Source: Chitinophaga pinensis DSM 2588 (lineage in GTDB: Bacteria > Bacteroidota > Bacteroidia > Chitinophagales > Chitinophagaceae). From it: 64,000 nucleotides of DNA. Positions 17,666 through 27,300 of this stretch are shown piece after piece. How positions within the stretch are numbered: position 1 is the stretch's first letter; each line of letters opens with the position of its first letter. Position numbers and translations under genes: made by a program. The stretch covers positions 4,024,001 through 4,088,000 of the forward strand of contig NC_013132.1 of assembly GCF_000024005.1 (NCBI RefSeq), in the 5' to 3' direction. The notes beneath the pieces were generated by a model that ran no database searches, had not been told where the DNA came from, and was given only the letters and a program-made list of their open reading frames with translations.

Positions 17666-18028
17666 ATGGAATTACCACAGATAAGTGCATTATTGACGCG
17701 ATACCTGGAAGCAGGACCACTGGCTGACGCAGAAGGAGAGCAGCTGCTAACGGCTATGGAGGAGCTGATTGACAAGAACGGGCTGACCCTGCTGACTGGG
17801 ACCCGTTTTACGAAGGATGGGATGGAAAAAGCGCTGACAGCCGAAGAGGTGGAGAACTGCTACTGGGAGATCTACATGTATTACGGACAGCATGAGGAAG
17901 ACGACCATCACCATGATGACGAGGATGAGGAATACAGGTCCCATATGGGCAGCTGGTGGTGGGTATATTTCCTGTTGGCCGCCATCGGCTTTTTCGTGAT
18001 CTGGAAACTGACACAGGGGCATTCATGA
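17666..18028 (+). CDS. small membrane-anchored protein with His/Asp/Glu-rich linker
   Basis: A 120-residue protein of unknown function. Residues 1-75 are soluble and predicted helical. A strongly acidic and histidine-rich stretch (HEEDDHHHDDEDEE, about residues 76-89) follows. One C-terminal transmembrane helix (WWWVYFLLAAIGFFVIW) ends the chain, giving a tail-anchored topology. The His/Asp stretch could bind divalent metal; this is inference. It is divergent from the AraC gene. The 145 bp after it hold no obvious terminator before Hen1. Confidence 0.65.
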   Translation: MELPQISALLTRYLEAGPLADAEGEQLLTAMEELIDKNGLTLLTGTRFTKDGMEKALTAEEVENCYWEIYMYYGQHEEDDHHHDDEDEEYRSHMGSWWWVYFLLAAIGFFVIWKLTQGHS

Positions 18029-18172
18029 TATGCCCCTGCCAGCGCCCTTTTTAATGATATTGATTATCAGCTGTTTGTTTTTCCCTGGAAAGATTTTTTA
18101 AAGATTGTCCACTCCTGCGCAAAAAGACTTCGCACATGTAGCGCACCTTTACAGTATCAATTTTAAGCAAAG

Positions 18173-19570
18173 ATGTTACTGACTATTACAACCAGACATA
18201 TGCCTGCCACAGATCTTGGTTATCTGTTGCACAAACACCCTGCAAAGGTGCAGGATATAGAACTTTCTAAAGGAAAGGCTCATATATTTTATCCTGTTGC
18301 CACTGAGCAGGAATGTACCTGTGCCATGGTACTGGACATTGATCCCGTAGGATTGGTACGTGCCAATGAGGGCCCTTCGGGTAATAACTTCGCATTGGAG
18401 CAGTATGTGAACGACAGACCTTATGTGGCTTCTTCTATCATGAGCAATGCCATTTCCAAAGCATTTGCGTCGGCATTGAACGGCAAGTGTAAGGATAAGC
18501 CGGAAATGGTAGAGATGCCGATGCCATTTGAAGTGAAGTTGTCTGTGTTGCCGGTTAACGGTGGTGAACAAATGATACAACGCATGTTCGGTCCACTGGG
18601 TTATACAGTAAACGCTACGCAGTATACGCTGGACGACAAATTCCCCGAATGGGGGCATAGCCGTTATTTTACCGTTGTACTGAAACATACGGTCACCTTA
18701 CAGTCACTGCTTACGCACCTCTATATACTGATTCCGGTCCTGGATAATGATAAACATTACTGGGTAAACAAGGAGGAAGTAGAGAAACTGCTGGCAAAAG
18801 GAAAAGGTTGGCTGGATAAGCATCCGGAGCGTGAACTGATCTCCAGGCGTTACCTGCGTCATCAGAAAAGCCTGATGAACGATGCCATGTCGATGCTGAT
18901 GAAAGATGATATTCCGGAGGAACTGGTGGAAGCTGAAATGATCTCAGAACCGGAAATACCGACGCCTAAACTGCACGATTCCAGGTTACAACTGGTATGT
19001 GACGAATTACTCAGCACACCTGTCAGGTCTGTACTTGACCTGGGTTGCGGAGAAGGTAAGTTACTGAAGCTGTTAATGGCACATCAGCAACTGACACATA
19101 TTACCGGTATGGATGTCTCTTCCCGTACGCTGGAAGTGGCCTACCGCCGACTGAAATATTATCAGCTGCCAGATAATCAGCGTAAGCGTCTCCGCCTCAT
19201 ACTGGGTTCGCTGGTATACAGGGACCGCAGAATTGAAGGTTTTGATGCAGCTGCATTGGTGGAAGTGATCGAGCACCTGGATCATGAACGGCTCAAAGCA
19301 CTGGAAAAGACGGTCTTTGAATATGCTAAACCAGCTAAGGTGGTGGTAACTACGCCTAACAAGGAATGGAATATCACTTTTACAGAGGATACAAGCATGA
19401 TGCGGCATAACGACCACCGCTTCGAATGGACACGGGCAGAATTCAGTACCTGGTGTGAGAAAATAAGCACAACTTATGGCTATACTTATGTCATCAAGGC
19501 GATAGGTGATGAAGCGGAAAAAGTAGGTGCGCCTACGCAAATGGCAGTTTTTACGACAATTAACAATTAA
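18173..19570 (+). CDS. hen1: Hen1, 3'-terminal RNA ribose 2'-O-methyltransferase
   Basis: A 465-residue RNA-repair methyltransferase. It methylates the 2'-OH at the 3' end of broken RNA, so that the ligated junction resists re-cleavage. The N-terminal half (residues 1-240) is the bacterial Hen1-specific domain. The C-terminal domain begins with SAM motif VLDLGCGEGKLLKLL. Metal-binding residues of the Hen1 type are visible as E364, E367 and H368 (EVIEH), with a further histidine in RHNDHRFEW (H412 or H415). The partner Pnkp gene follows on the same strand, separated only by a heptad element. The last residues (TTINN) come from repeat sequence. Length matches known bacterial Hen1. Confidence 0.93.
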   Translation: MLLTITTRHMPATDLGYLLHKHPAKVQDIELSKGKAHIFYPVATEQECTCAMVLDIDPVGLVRANEGPSGNNFALEQYVNDRPYVASSIMSNAISKAFASALNGKCKDKPEMVEMPMPFEVKLSVLPVNGGEQMIQRMFGPLGYTVNATQYTLDDKFPEWGHSRYFTVVLKHTVTLQSLLTHLYILIPVLDNDKHYWVNKEEVEKLLAKGKGWLDKHPERELISRRYLRHQKSLMNDAMSMLMKDDIPEELVEAEMISEPEIPTPKLHDSRLQLVCDELLSTPVRSVLDLGCGEGKLLKLLMAHQQLTHITGMDVSSRTLEVAYRRLKYYQLPDNQRKRLRLILGSLVYRDRRIEGFDAAALVEVIEHLDHERLKALEKTVFEYAKPAKVVVTTPNKEWNITFTEDTSMMRHNDHRFEWTRAEFSTWCEKISTTYGYTYVIKAIGDEAEKVGAPTQMAVFTTINN

Positions 19571-19697
19571 CAATTAACAATTAACAATTAAGAATTGCTC
19601 CGTTGATAAGGGAGTATTCCTTGTGTTCAATTCTTAATTATTAACTGCCAAATTCTAACTCTTAATTCTTAATTCTTAATTCTTAATTCTTAATTCT
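19560..19697. repeat. heptad inverted-arm element between hen1 and pnkp
   Basis: Left arm of CAATTAA units (19560-19594), core GCTCCGTTGATAAGGGAG and beyond, then right arms of TTAATTC units (19628-19640 and 19660-19697), partly degenerate. It begins within the hen1 3' end and stops about 6 bp before the pnkp start codon. It is the only complete copy between two same-direction genes. Confidence 0.88.
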
Positions 19698-19702
19698 CTT
19701 TA

Positions 19703-22246
19703 ATGAATATACAAATACCTGAATTATCCCTGATTGTACTTATCGGTGCAACGGGTTCAGGAAAAAGCACTTTCGCAAAAAAATGGTTCGGTAACGCCGA
19801 GATAGTCAGCAGCGATCGTTGCCGGGAAATGGTAAGCAATAGTGAGAACACAAAGGATGCGTCAGCAGATGCATTTGATCTGCTTTATTATATTGTCGGT
19901 AAGCGCCTGAAACGTGGTTTACTGACCGTGGTAGATGCGACGAATGTAAGATCTGAAGATAGAAAGAACCTGGTGGCACTGGCAAGGGAATATCACACCT
20001 TACCGGTAGCTATTGTGATGAATCTGCCGGATAAAGTGTGTCTCGCACGTAATGAAATGCGGACAGACAGAAGCCTTGCCGGACACCTAGTGACTAATCA
20101 TATACATGCTTTAAAAAGAGGGATCGGTAAACTGAAGACGGAAGGATTCCGCAAAATATTTGAGTTCCATACAGAAGCAGAAGTAGCAGCGATTACAGGC
20201 ATAGAGCGGGAGCCATTGTGGAATATGAAGAAAGCGGAACACGGACCTTTTGATATCATCGGTGATATACATGGTTGTTATGAAGAACTGTGTACACTGC
20301 TCACGAAACTGGGACACCGGGTAGATGCAGCCACGCATAGCGTAGAGGTGCTGACAGGCAGGAAACTGCTCTTCCTGGGAGATCTTTGCGACAGAGGACC
20401 TGCAAGTCCTGCAGTATTTAAACTGGTCATGAATACCGTAAAGGAAGGTACAGCGCTCTGCGTACCAGGTAATCACGATATGAAACTGTTGAAATATCTG
20501 CGTGGTAGTAATGTAAAGCTCAGTCACGGGTTGAAGATGACCGTAGACCAACTGGCAGCAGAGGAAACGAGCTTCATTGATGCCCTAAAAGTCTTTCTCG
20601 ATAGTCTTGTCAGTCACTACGTACTGGACGACGGTAAACTGGTAGTTGCACATGCCGGATTGAAAGAAGAGATGCATGGCAGAGGTTCCGGTGCGGTACG
20701 TGAATTCTGTCTGTATGGTGAGACGACCGGTGAGATCGATGAATTCGGTTTACCGGTAAGATACAACTGGGCATCCAGCTACAAAGGAAAGGCTATGGTG
20801 GTATACGGCCATACCCCGGTATATGAACCACAGTGGTTTAATAATACGATTGATATCGATACCGGTTGTGTTTTTGGTGGTAAACTGACAGCGCTTCGTT
20901 ATCCGGAGAAAGAACTGGTTGATGTGCCCGCGCTGGCTACCTATATGGCACCTACGCGTCCACTCAGGGTACCAGGCACCGGTAATAACCTGCAGCATGA
21001 ACAGGATGACGTGCTGGACATAGAAGACCTCATGGGCAAACAGGTGATAGAAACGCGTCTGCTCAATCTGGTGACTGTCAGAGAGGAATATACGACTGCT
21101 GCACTGGAGACCATGAGTCGCTTCAGCATACATCCCAAGTGGCTGATCTATCTGCCGCCAACGATGTCGCCTACAGAAACCAGCACCTTGCCTGATTACC
21201 TGGAGTATCCGACCGGCGCTTTCAGTTATTATAAAAAGAATGACGTCACGAAGGTGATCTGTGAAGAAAAGCACATGGGTTCCAGGGCCGTGGTGATCGT
21301 TTGTAAAGACAGTACGGTCGTTAACCGGCGCTTCGGATTAGAGGAAGACAGTATTGGTACCTGCTATACCCGTACGGGAAGAGCTTTTTTCACGGATAAA
21401 ACGCTTGAACAGGCTTTCCTGGGTATGGTAAGGGATGCACTTACCGAGCGGAATTTCTGGGAGGAAATGGACACCGACTGGGTATGCCTGGACAGTGAAC
21501 TGATGCCCTGGAATGCGAAAGCACAAGCGCTTTTACAGCACCAGTATGCCGCTACAGGCGCTGCTGCGGTACACGCGATGACAGATGTGGTGGAGACCCT
21601 ACGTACAGCGGCTAATCTGCCGGAACTGGCGCCTTTGCTGAAAGGGTATGAGGAACGGGCGGAGATGTGCAGGCAGTTTGTAGATGCCTACCGGCAGTAT
21701 TGCTGGGAAGTAAAATCCCTGTCAGATTATCAGCTGGCGCCTTTTCATATCCTGGCTACCGAAGGGAAGACCTATTTCAATAAAGACCACGTCTGGCATA
21801 TGGAGACGATCGCCCGCTATTGTGGCGGAGAGGGGAATCCCCTGATCCCGACCAAGTGGAAGCTGGTGGACCTGGAAGATGAACGGAGCATAGCAGACGC
21901 TGTCAATTGGTGGGAGGCACTGACGGCTAAAGATGGAGAAGGCATGGTAGTAAAATCGCTCTCCTTCATTGAAAGGGGTAGCAAAGGCCTTTTACAGCCC
22001 GCTATAAAGATCAGGGGCCGGGAGTATCTGCGGATAATATATGGTCCTGAATACACCCTTGAAGCCAATCTGAACCGCTTAAAGAAGAGGGGACTAGGCG
22101 CTAAACGCGGACTGGCACTCCGGGAGTTTGCACTGGGGGTACAGGCAATAGAGCACTTCGTAGCGAAAGAGCCTTTGCGGAAAGTACACCAATGCGTTTT
22201 TGGTCTGCTGGCGCTGGAAAGTGAGCCAGTCGATCCGAGATTATAA
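19703..22246 (+). CDS. pnkp: polynucleotide kinase-phosphatase with ligase-like domain (bacterial Pnkp)
   Basis: An 847-residue three-domain RNA end-healing and sealing enzyme. The N-terminal kinase has P-loop GATGSGKST with K21 and S22. The central metallophosphoesterase has GDIHGC, GDLCDRGP, GNHD and GHTP motifs (about residues 180-380) and removes 2',3'-cyclic or 3' phosphates. The C-terminal ligase-type adenylyltransferase has KHMG with nucleophile K523. Length is close to Clostridium Pnkp. With Hen1 it repairs RNA cut by ribotoxins, probably tRNA (established for the family). All three active sites appear intact. A terminator follows. Confidence 0.95.
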   Translation: MNIQIPELSLIVLIGATGSGKSTFAKKWFGNAEIVSSDRCREMVSNSENTKDASADAFDLLYYIVGKRLKRGLLTVVDATNVRSEDRKNLVALAREYHTLPVAIVMNLPDKVCLARNEMRTDRSLAGHLVTNHIHALKRGIGKLKTEGFRKIFEFHTEAEVAAITGIEREPLWNMKKAEHGPFDIIGDIHGCYEELCTLLTKLGHRVDAATHSVEVLTGRKLLFLGDLCDRGPASPAVFKLVMNTVKEGTALCVPGNHDMKLLKYLRGSNVKLSHGLKMTVDQLAAEETSFIDALKVFLDSLVSHYVLDDGKLVVAHAGLKEEMHGRGSGAVREFCLYGETTGEIDEFGLPVRYNWASSYKGKAMVVYGHTPVYEPQWFNNTIDIDTGCVFGGKLTALRYPEKELVDVPALATYMAPTRPLRVPGTGNNLQHEQDDVLDIEDLMGKQVIETRLLNLVTVREEYTTAALETMSRFSIHPKWLIYLPPTMSPTETSTLPDYLEYPTGAFSYYKKNDVTKVICEEKHMGSRAVVIVCKDSTVVNRRFGLEEDSIGTCYTRTGRAFFTDKTLEQAFLGMVRDALTERNFWEEMDTDWVCLDSELMPWNAKAQALLQHQYAATGAAAVHAMTDVVETLRTAANLPELAPLLKGYEERAEMCRQFVDAYRQYCWEVKSLSDYQLAPFHILATEGKTYFNKDHVWHMETIARYCGGEGNPLIPTKWKLVDLEDERSIADAVNWWEALTAKDGEGMVVKSLSFIERGSKGLLQPAIKIRGREYLRIIYGPEYTLEANLNRLKKRGLGAKRGLALREFALGVQAIEHFVAKEPLRKVHQCVFGLLALESEPVDPRL

Positions 22247-22264
22247 ATAAATTACAATAGTAGG

Positions 22265-22291
22265 AACGGCTGGCCATACAGGTCAGCCGTT
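22265..22291 (+). terminator. rho-independent terminator after pnkp
   Basis: AACGGCTG and CAGCCGTT form an 8-bp stem, followed by a T-rich run, 20 bp after the pnkp stop. Confidence 0.75.
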
Positions 22292-22339
22292 ATTATTTTT
22301 CCCTAAAGAGTAGTTTAACGAACGGGGGCTCAAACTCCC

Positions 22340-22360
22340 GCAGCATATATAATATGCTGC
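22340..22360. other. small perfect hairpin upstream of the ECF sigma gene
   Basis: GCAGCATAT and ATATGCTGC form a perfect 9-bp stem with a 3-base loop. There is no T-tract, so it may be an operator or an RNA structure rather than a terminator. Confidence 0.5.
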
Positions 22361-22365
22361 AAGGC

Positions 22366-22400
22366 CAATTCTTAATTTTTAATTCTTAATTCATAATTCT
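22366..22400. repeat. single heptad arm upstream of the ECF sigma gene
   Basis: Five degenerate TTAATTC-type units without a complementary left arm. It ends near TTATTTTG (one mismatch to TAnnTTTG), so the arm lies in the probable promoter region of the sigma factor gene. Confidence 0.75.
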
Positions 22401-22442
22401 TATTTTGTGCCTCCGCTTACAAAAAGATGATACGAACTATTG

Positions 22443-23015
22443 ATGCATGAGCAGTGGACAGACAGACAACGGTATGAACAATTGTTCAGGGACCATTATC
22501 AACCATTATGCCTTTTTGCTTATAGCTACCTGAAAGATATGGAAGCTGCAAAAGATGTAGTGCAGGACTTCTTTTTCCGTTGCTGGGGTAAACGAGATAC
22601 CCTGCCCACACCAGATAGTTTCGAGAAATATGCCTTCCGTGCCATCCGTAATGGCGTCATCAACTACCAGAACAGCGCCGCCACCCGCACGAAACACAAT
22701 GTACAATCCGCAGCCCCTGATACCTATGATCCGCAGCGGGAAGAAGCTATTCTGCAGAAAGAGGATCAGCTAAAAGCGGCATTGCTGCTGGCCGTGCAAC
22801 GTTTACCGGAACAGCGCCGTAGGATATTTCTCCTCAGCAATGGAGATGGTTATAAGTACAGCGAAATTGCCGAAAAACTTAATATTTCCCTGAATACCGT
22901 GAAGACCCAGCTTCGTAAAGCCTATGAGACGCTCAGACAGGAGCGTGAAAGGCTGGAAAAGCTGCTTATCTACCTGGTAATCTTCAAGATGCTCTATACA
23001 GCGCTATTTTTTTAA
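22443..23015 (+). CDS. ECF RNA polymerase sigma factor
   Basis: A 190-residue extracytoplasmic-function sigma factor. Region 2 is seen in YEQLFRDHYQPLCLFAYSYL and VVQDFFFRCWGKRD; region 4 is the helix-turn-helix YSEIAEKLNISLNTVKTQLRKAYETLR. The ATG at 22443 is used; a TTG one codon earlier is less likely. The FecR anti-sigma gene follows 62 bp later, then a SusC receptor with an STN domain. This is the established cell-surface signalling layout: ligand binding at the receptor releases the sigma factor through FecR. A hydrophobic C-terminal tail (LLIYLVIFKMLYTALFF) is unusual and could touch the membrane. Confidence 0.92.
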   Translation: MHEQWTDRQRYEQLFRDHYQPLCLFAYSYLKDMEAAKDVVQDFFFRCWGKRDTLPTPDSFEKYAFRAIRNGVINYQNSAATRTKHNVQSAAPDTYDPQREEAILQKEDQLKAALLLAVQRLPEQRRRIFLLSNGDGYKYSEIAEKLNISLNTVKTQLRKAYETLRQERERLEKLLIYLVIFKMLYTALFF

Positions 23016-23077
23016 AAAAAAGTTGCGTAGGCCAGTCACCCTTTTTTAAACCTCACTTGTCATTATAGTAGTAGCCC

Positions 23078-24232
23078 ATGGACAACAGTAAAAAGAATAT
23101 CGACAACGATAAACTGCTCCATTACCTGGAAAATGGTCAAACGCAGGACGATTCTGATCTGAATGAATCAGAACAGGCATTGCTGCGTCAATACCAGGCC
23201 ATAAAAGAGGAGATGGATCTGAAGGAATGGGCGAAGGCGGATGTGGAGGAAGGCTGGGCAGCGCTTGGGCAGCGCCTGCAACAGCAGGATATTGACTGGA
23301 ATGTACCAAAGAAAATCAGGGTTCGTCCGATATGGGGGTATGCAGCTGCAGCTGCTGTATTGTTACTGGCAGGAGCGTCCTGGTACTATTTCTGGTCTGC
23401 TGGTCAGCATCCATCTCAACTAGCCGCCGGATCAACCGAAAAATCATCCCCTTCCGCTATTACCTTACTTACTGCTGAAGGAGACGAAGTACAGCTCGAC
23501 ACCTTGAAACGTTTAAATGGCGCAACAGCTGTAAATGGTGAGGAACTGATATACGAAAAGGGACAGGAAACGAACGATCATATTTCCTATAATACCCTGA
23601 TAGTGCCCAGAGGATACACTTATCACCTGGTACTGTCAGACGGTACGAAGGTATGGCTGAACGCTGACACCCGTCTCCGCTATCCATCAAGGTTCCCACA
23701 GGATGCACGCCTCGTGAGCGTAGAAGGAGAGGCTTATTTTGAAGTGACGACAGATGCAGCACGGCCATTTACTGTGCAGAGCAATCATGCCTCCATCAAA
23801 GTTTTAGGGACAGCTTTTAATATCAATACGTACGAAAATAATATCGCAGCTACACTGGTACAGGGAAAAATAGTAGTGCATCATAAGGGGGACAGTACTT
23901 ACCTCAGTCCGGGAGAGCAACTGCTCAGCAAGGCGCCATACGACAACGCGAAGGTCCGTAATGTAGATACGGATATATATACGGCCTGGAAAGATGGAGA
24001 ACTGGTGTTTGTTGAAACGACGCTGGAAGATATCTGCCGCCGGCTTGAGAGGATATATAATTACAGGATCATACTACCTGAGGGCGAAATAAGGAACCGT
24101 AAGATCGAAGCAAATCTGCCACAATACAAAGAAATCAGCACCATAACAGAATTACTTGAGAAAATGACAGACGTTCATTTTAATGTCAACCAAAAAGAGA
24201 GAACAATAACAGGTTATGCAGTAAACAAGTAG
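23078..24232 (+). CDS. FecR-family anti-sigma factor
   Basis: A 384-residue inner-membrane regulator. Residues 1-85 are cytoplasmic and should bind the ECF sigma factor. One transmembrane helix follows (GYAAAAAVLLLAGASWYYF, about residues 88-106). The periplasmic part holds the FecR domain (TLIVPRGYTYHLVLSDGTKVWLNADT split over residues 170-200, then VEGEAYFEV). A C-terminal DUF4974-like domain (LEDICRRLERIYNYRI) contacts the receptor STN domain. It lies between sigma factor and receptor genes. Confidence 0.92.
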   Translation: MDNSKKNIDNDKLLHYLENGQTQDDSDLNESEQALLRQYQAIKEEMDLKEWAKADVEEGWAALGQRLQQQDIDWNVPKKIRVRPIWGYAAAAAVLLLAGASWYYFWSAGQHPSQLAAGSTEKSSPSAITLLTAEGDEVQLDTLKRLNGATAVNGEELIYEKGQETNDHISYNTLIVPRGYTYHLVLSDGTKVWLNADTRLRYPSRFPQDARLVSVEGEAYFEVTTDAARPFTVQSNHASIKVLGTAFNINTYENNIAATLVQGKIVVHHKGDSTYLSPGEQLLSKAPYDNAKVRNVDTDIYTAWKDGELVFVETTLEDICRRLERIYNYRIILPEGEIRNRKIEANLPQYKEISTITELLEKMTDVHFNVNQKERTITGYAVNK

Positions 24233-24252
24233 CACAATCACACAAAAAAAGA

Positions 24253-24312
24253 CGGGTCCTGGTTGCAACAAGACCCGCCCTAAGTAAAACCTGTTCCTTG
24301 TCGGAGACAAGG
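24253..24312 (+). promoter_or_regulatory. two hairpins in the leader between FecR and SusC
   Basis: CGGGTC (24253-24258) pairs with GACCCG (24272-24277) around a GTTGCAAC palindrome. CCTTGT (24296-24301) pairs with ACAAGG (24307-24312). The 116-bp gap has no reading frame. These could end or tune read-through from the fecR transcript or protect the receptor mRNA 5' end. Confidence 0.4.
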
Positions 24313-24348
24313 AGTGGGGGTTCTATTACCTAAATCTCATTAAAAGTA

Positions 24349-27300
24349 ATGAAAAAAAAGTATTGTTATGGAAGCCATTTAAGGCGGGGGGCGGTATGGT
24401 TACTGCTCGCAGCTGCTCCTGCCGGGCTTTTTTCTTCACTATCCCTCATGCCCGTCGGTGTCTATGCGCAAACACCGGCTACACCCGGCATCACCCTTGA
24501 CGTAAAGAATATTACCGTACCTGCATTACTGAATGAAATTAGAAAACAGGCCGGACTACGTTTTATCTACGACCAGGAAGAGCTGAAAAAGCTGCCTCCT
24601 GTTACCATGCGTGTGAAAAACGCTACCCTCGATGAAGTAATGCGCAAAGCATTAGGCAACGCCCGCCTTTCCTGGAATATGGAAAACGGGGTACTCGTTA
24701 TCAAAAGAGGTACGCCGGCGTCCACTCCAACAAACATCAACACGGTTACCGAACAGGCGTCTCAACTGGTGACCGTACGCGGTAACATTACAGACGACAA
24801 CAGGCAGGCGCTGGGTAAGGCTACCATACTGGACCTCAAAAGCCATATAGGGGCTTTTACCGATGAAAGCGGCAACTTCGAAATAACAACCTCTCCGGAC
24901 GCCATTCTGCAGGTTTCTTATATCGGTATGGAGCCACAAATGGTGGCCCTCAAAGGACGTACATCGCTCAAGATCTCCCTGGTATCGAGGAACAACGCAA
25001 AAGAAGTCGTTGTAACCGGTATCGTTAATCGTAAGAAGGAAAGCTTTACAGGCGCTTCCGCGACTTATACCGGCGGACAATTAAAAACCGTAGGTAACCA
25101 GAACGTATTGCAAAGTCTGAAAACACTGGACCCTTCTTTCGTCATCGTCGAAAACAATATGGTAGGCGCTAACCCGAACGCAATGCCTAATATTGAAATA
25201 CGTGGTAAAAGCAGTCTTATCTCCGTTCAGACGCAATCCAACGCAAACGCCAACCAGCCATTATTTATATTAGATGGTTTCGAAACCACCCTGCAGGTTA
25301 TCAATGACCTGGATATGAACCGTGTGGCCGCTATCACCGTATTGAAAGATGCGGCGTCCACCGCACTGTATGGCGCACGTGCGGCCAACGGGGTTGTGGT
25401 GATCGAAACACTGAAGCCCAAGCCAGGCGCTATGCGCGTAAGTTATAACTATGACTTTCGCATGGAAGCGCCTGACCTGACCAGCTATAATATGATGAAC
25501 GCCACAGAGAAGCTTGAATATGAAAAGCTGGCAGGCAGATATACGATCAACAAGAGTATGGCGCCGCTGTATGAATCACAGATCCTGCTGGATGACCTGT
25601 ATGCCAGGCGCCTTACCAATGTAAAACGTGGCATCAATACCTATTGGCTTAATGAACCAGTACGTACCGGTATCACCAACGGACATGCCCTGTATGCAGA
25701 AGGTGGAGATAACCAGATGCGCTATGGTGTAGGTGTGAACTACAAGGACCTCAATGGTGTAATGAAAGGCTCCGGCCGTAACACCTGGGGCGCCAACGTA
25801 GATCTCCAGTACCGTAAAGGCAAATTGAACATCAGCAATAAACTCTATTTGAATGGATACCGTGCAGACCAATCTCCATATGGTTCTTTTTCAGAGTGGG
25901 TGAAGGTATTGCCTTACTTTGAAAAGAGAAATCCAGACGGGTCGGTTGATCCATATCTTGATATATACAGGACTTCCAACAACCAGATCGATACCGCCGG
26001 AAACCCATTGTATAATGCAACGCTCAATAGTTACGATTATACAAAGTCACAGGCCATCTCAGAGAATCTGCAGATGATCTATGATATCAACAGCGACCTG
26101 CGCATCACCGGTGGTATCAACATCACCACTGATAACGCCACAACAAAGACTTTCCTGTCTCCGATGAATACGACCTTTATCGGTAAAACCGCAGAAAACA
26201 GAGGTACGTATGACTACGATGAACAAAGACAATTCGGATACAATGCTAACCTGATGGTCTCCTTCGGAAAACTGATCCGAGACAAACACCAGGTCAACCT
26301 GAACGCACGTGGCGAGATCAGGAATGAGGAGAGCATTCGCGAGGCTTTTACGGCTTCAGGCTTCCCTGTTGGTGCGCCGGGTAATCCTTCCTTTGCCTAC
26401 GGTTATGAGCCCGATGGTATACCTGTATATGCCAGGTCAGTCAGGCGTAGCGTAGCTGGTCTGGCGACAGCCAGTTATATGTTCGACCGCCGCTTCCTGC
26501 TGGATGGATCCTTCCGTATGGATGGTTCGACTTCCTTTGGTACGAATAATAAATACTCGCCTTTCTGGTCAGCTGGTGTCGGTTATAACCTGCACAATGA
26601 TGCTTTGCTCCGTGATGTGAAATGGATCACATTGCTGAAGCTCCGTGCGAATATTGGTCTGACGGGTAACCAGAATTTCCAGGGACTTTCCTCTGAATCC
26701 GTTTACGGCATCAATTCAGCCAATAACCAGTTCGGACAGGGGTATACTATCAAAAACATTGGTAATCCCGACCTGAAATGGCAGAATTCCATGTCAACGG
26801 ATATCGGTGCGGATATGTCGTTCCTGAAAGACCGTATCACATTGACGGTGGACTACTATAAAAAGAACACCGATCCGTTGATCGCATTAGTGACGACACC
26901 CTCTTCCACCGGTATCAGTGCATACCCTTTTAACATCGGTTATCAGCATACCCGTGGTGTGGAATGGAACCTGAAGGCATCACCCATCCGCAATCTGCAG
27001 AGAAACCTCTATCTGACGCTGGGGATGACCGGCCGTTACCAGAAAAGTACCTACGGTGGTTTCCTGACCATGATGGAGAAACAGAATGATCTGGCACAGG
27101 ATAATAATTCACTCCAGCGCTTCAGAGATGGAAGCAGTCCGGATGCTATCTGGGCGGTACGTTCTGCCGGTATAGATCCTGGTACAGGAAGGGAAGTATT
27201 TGTCAAAAAAGATGGCACCAAATCATTCGACTATGAGGCCAGAGATGAGGTCGTAGTTGGTAATGCACAGCCTACAATGGAAGGCATCTTTAGTGCGAAC

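Noticed and set aside
22340..22360. Hairpin before the sigma factor as a riboswitch
   Set aside because: A single 9-bp stem lacks any known aptamer architecture.
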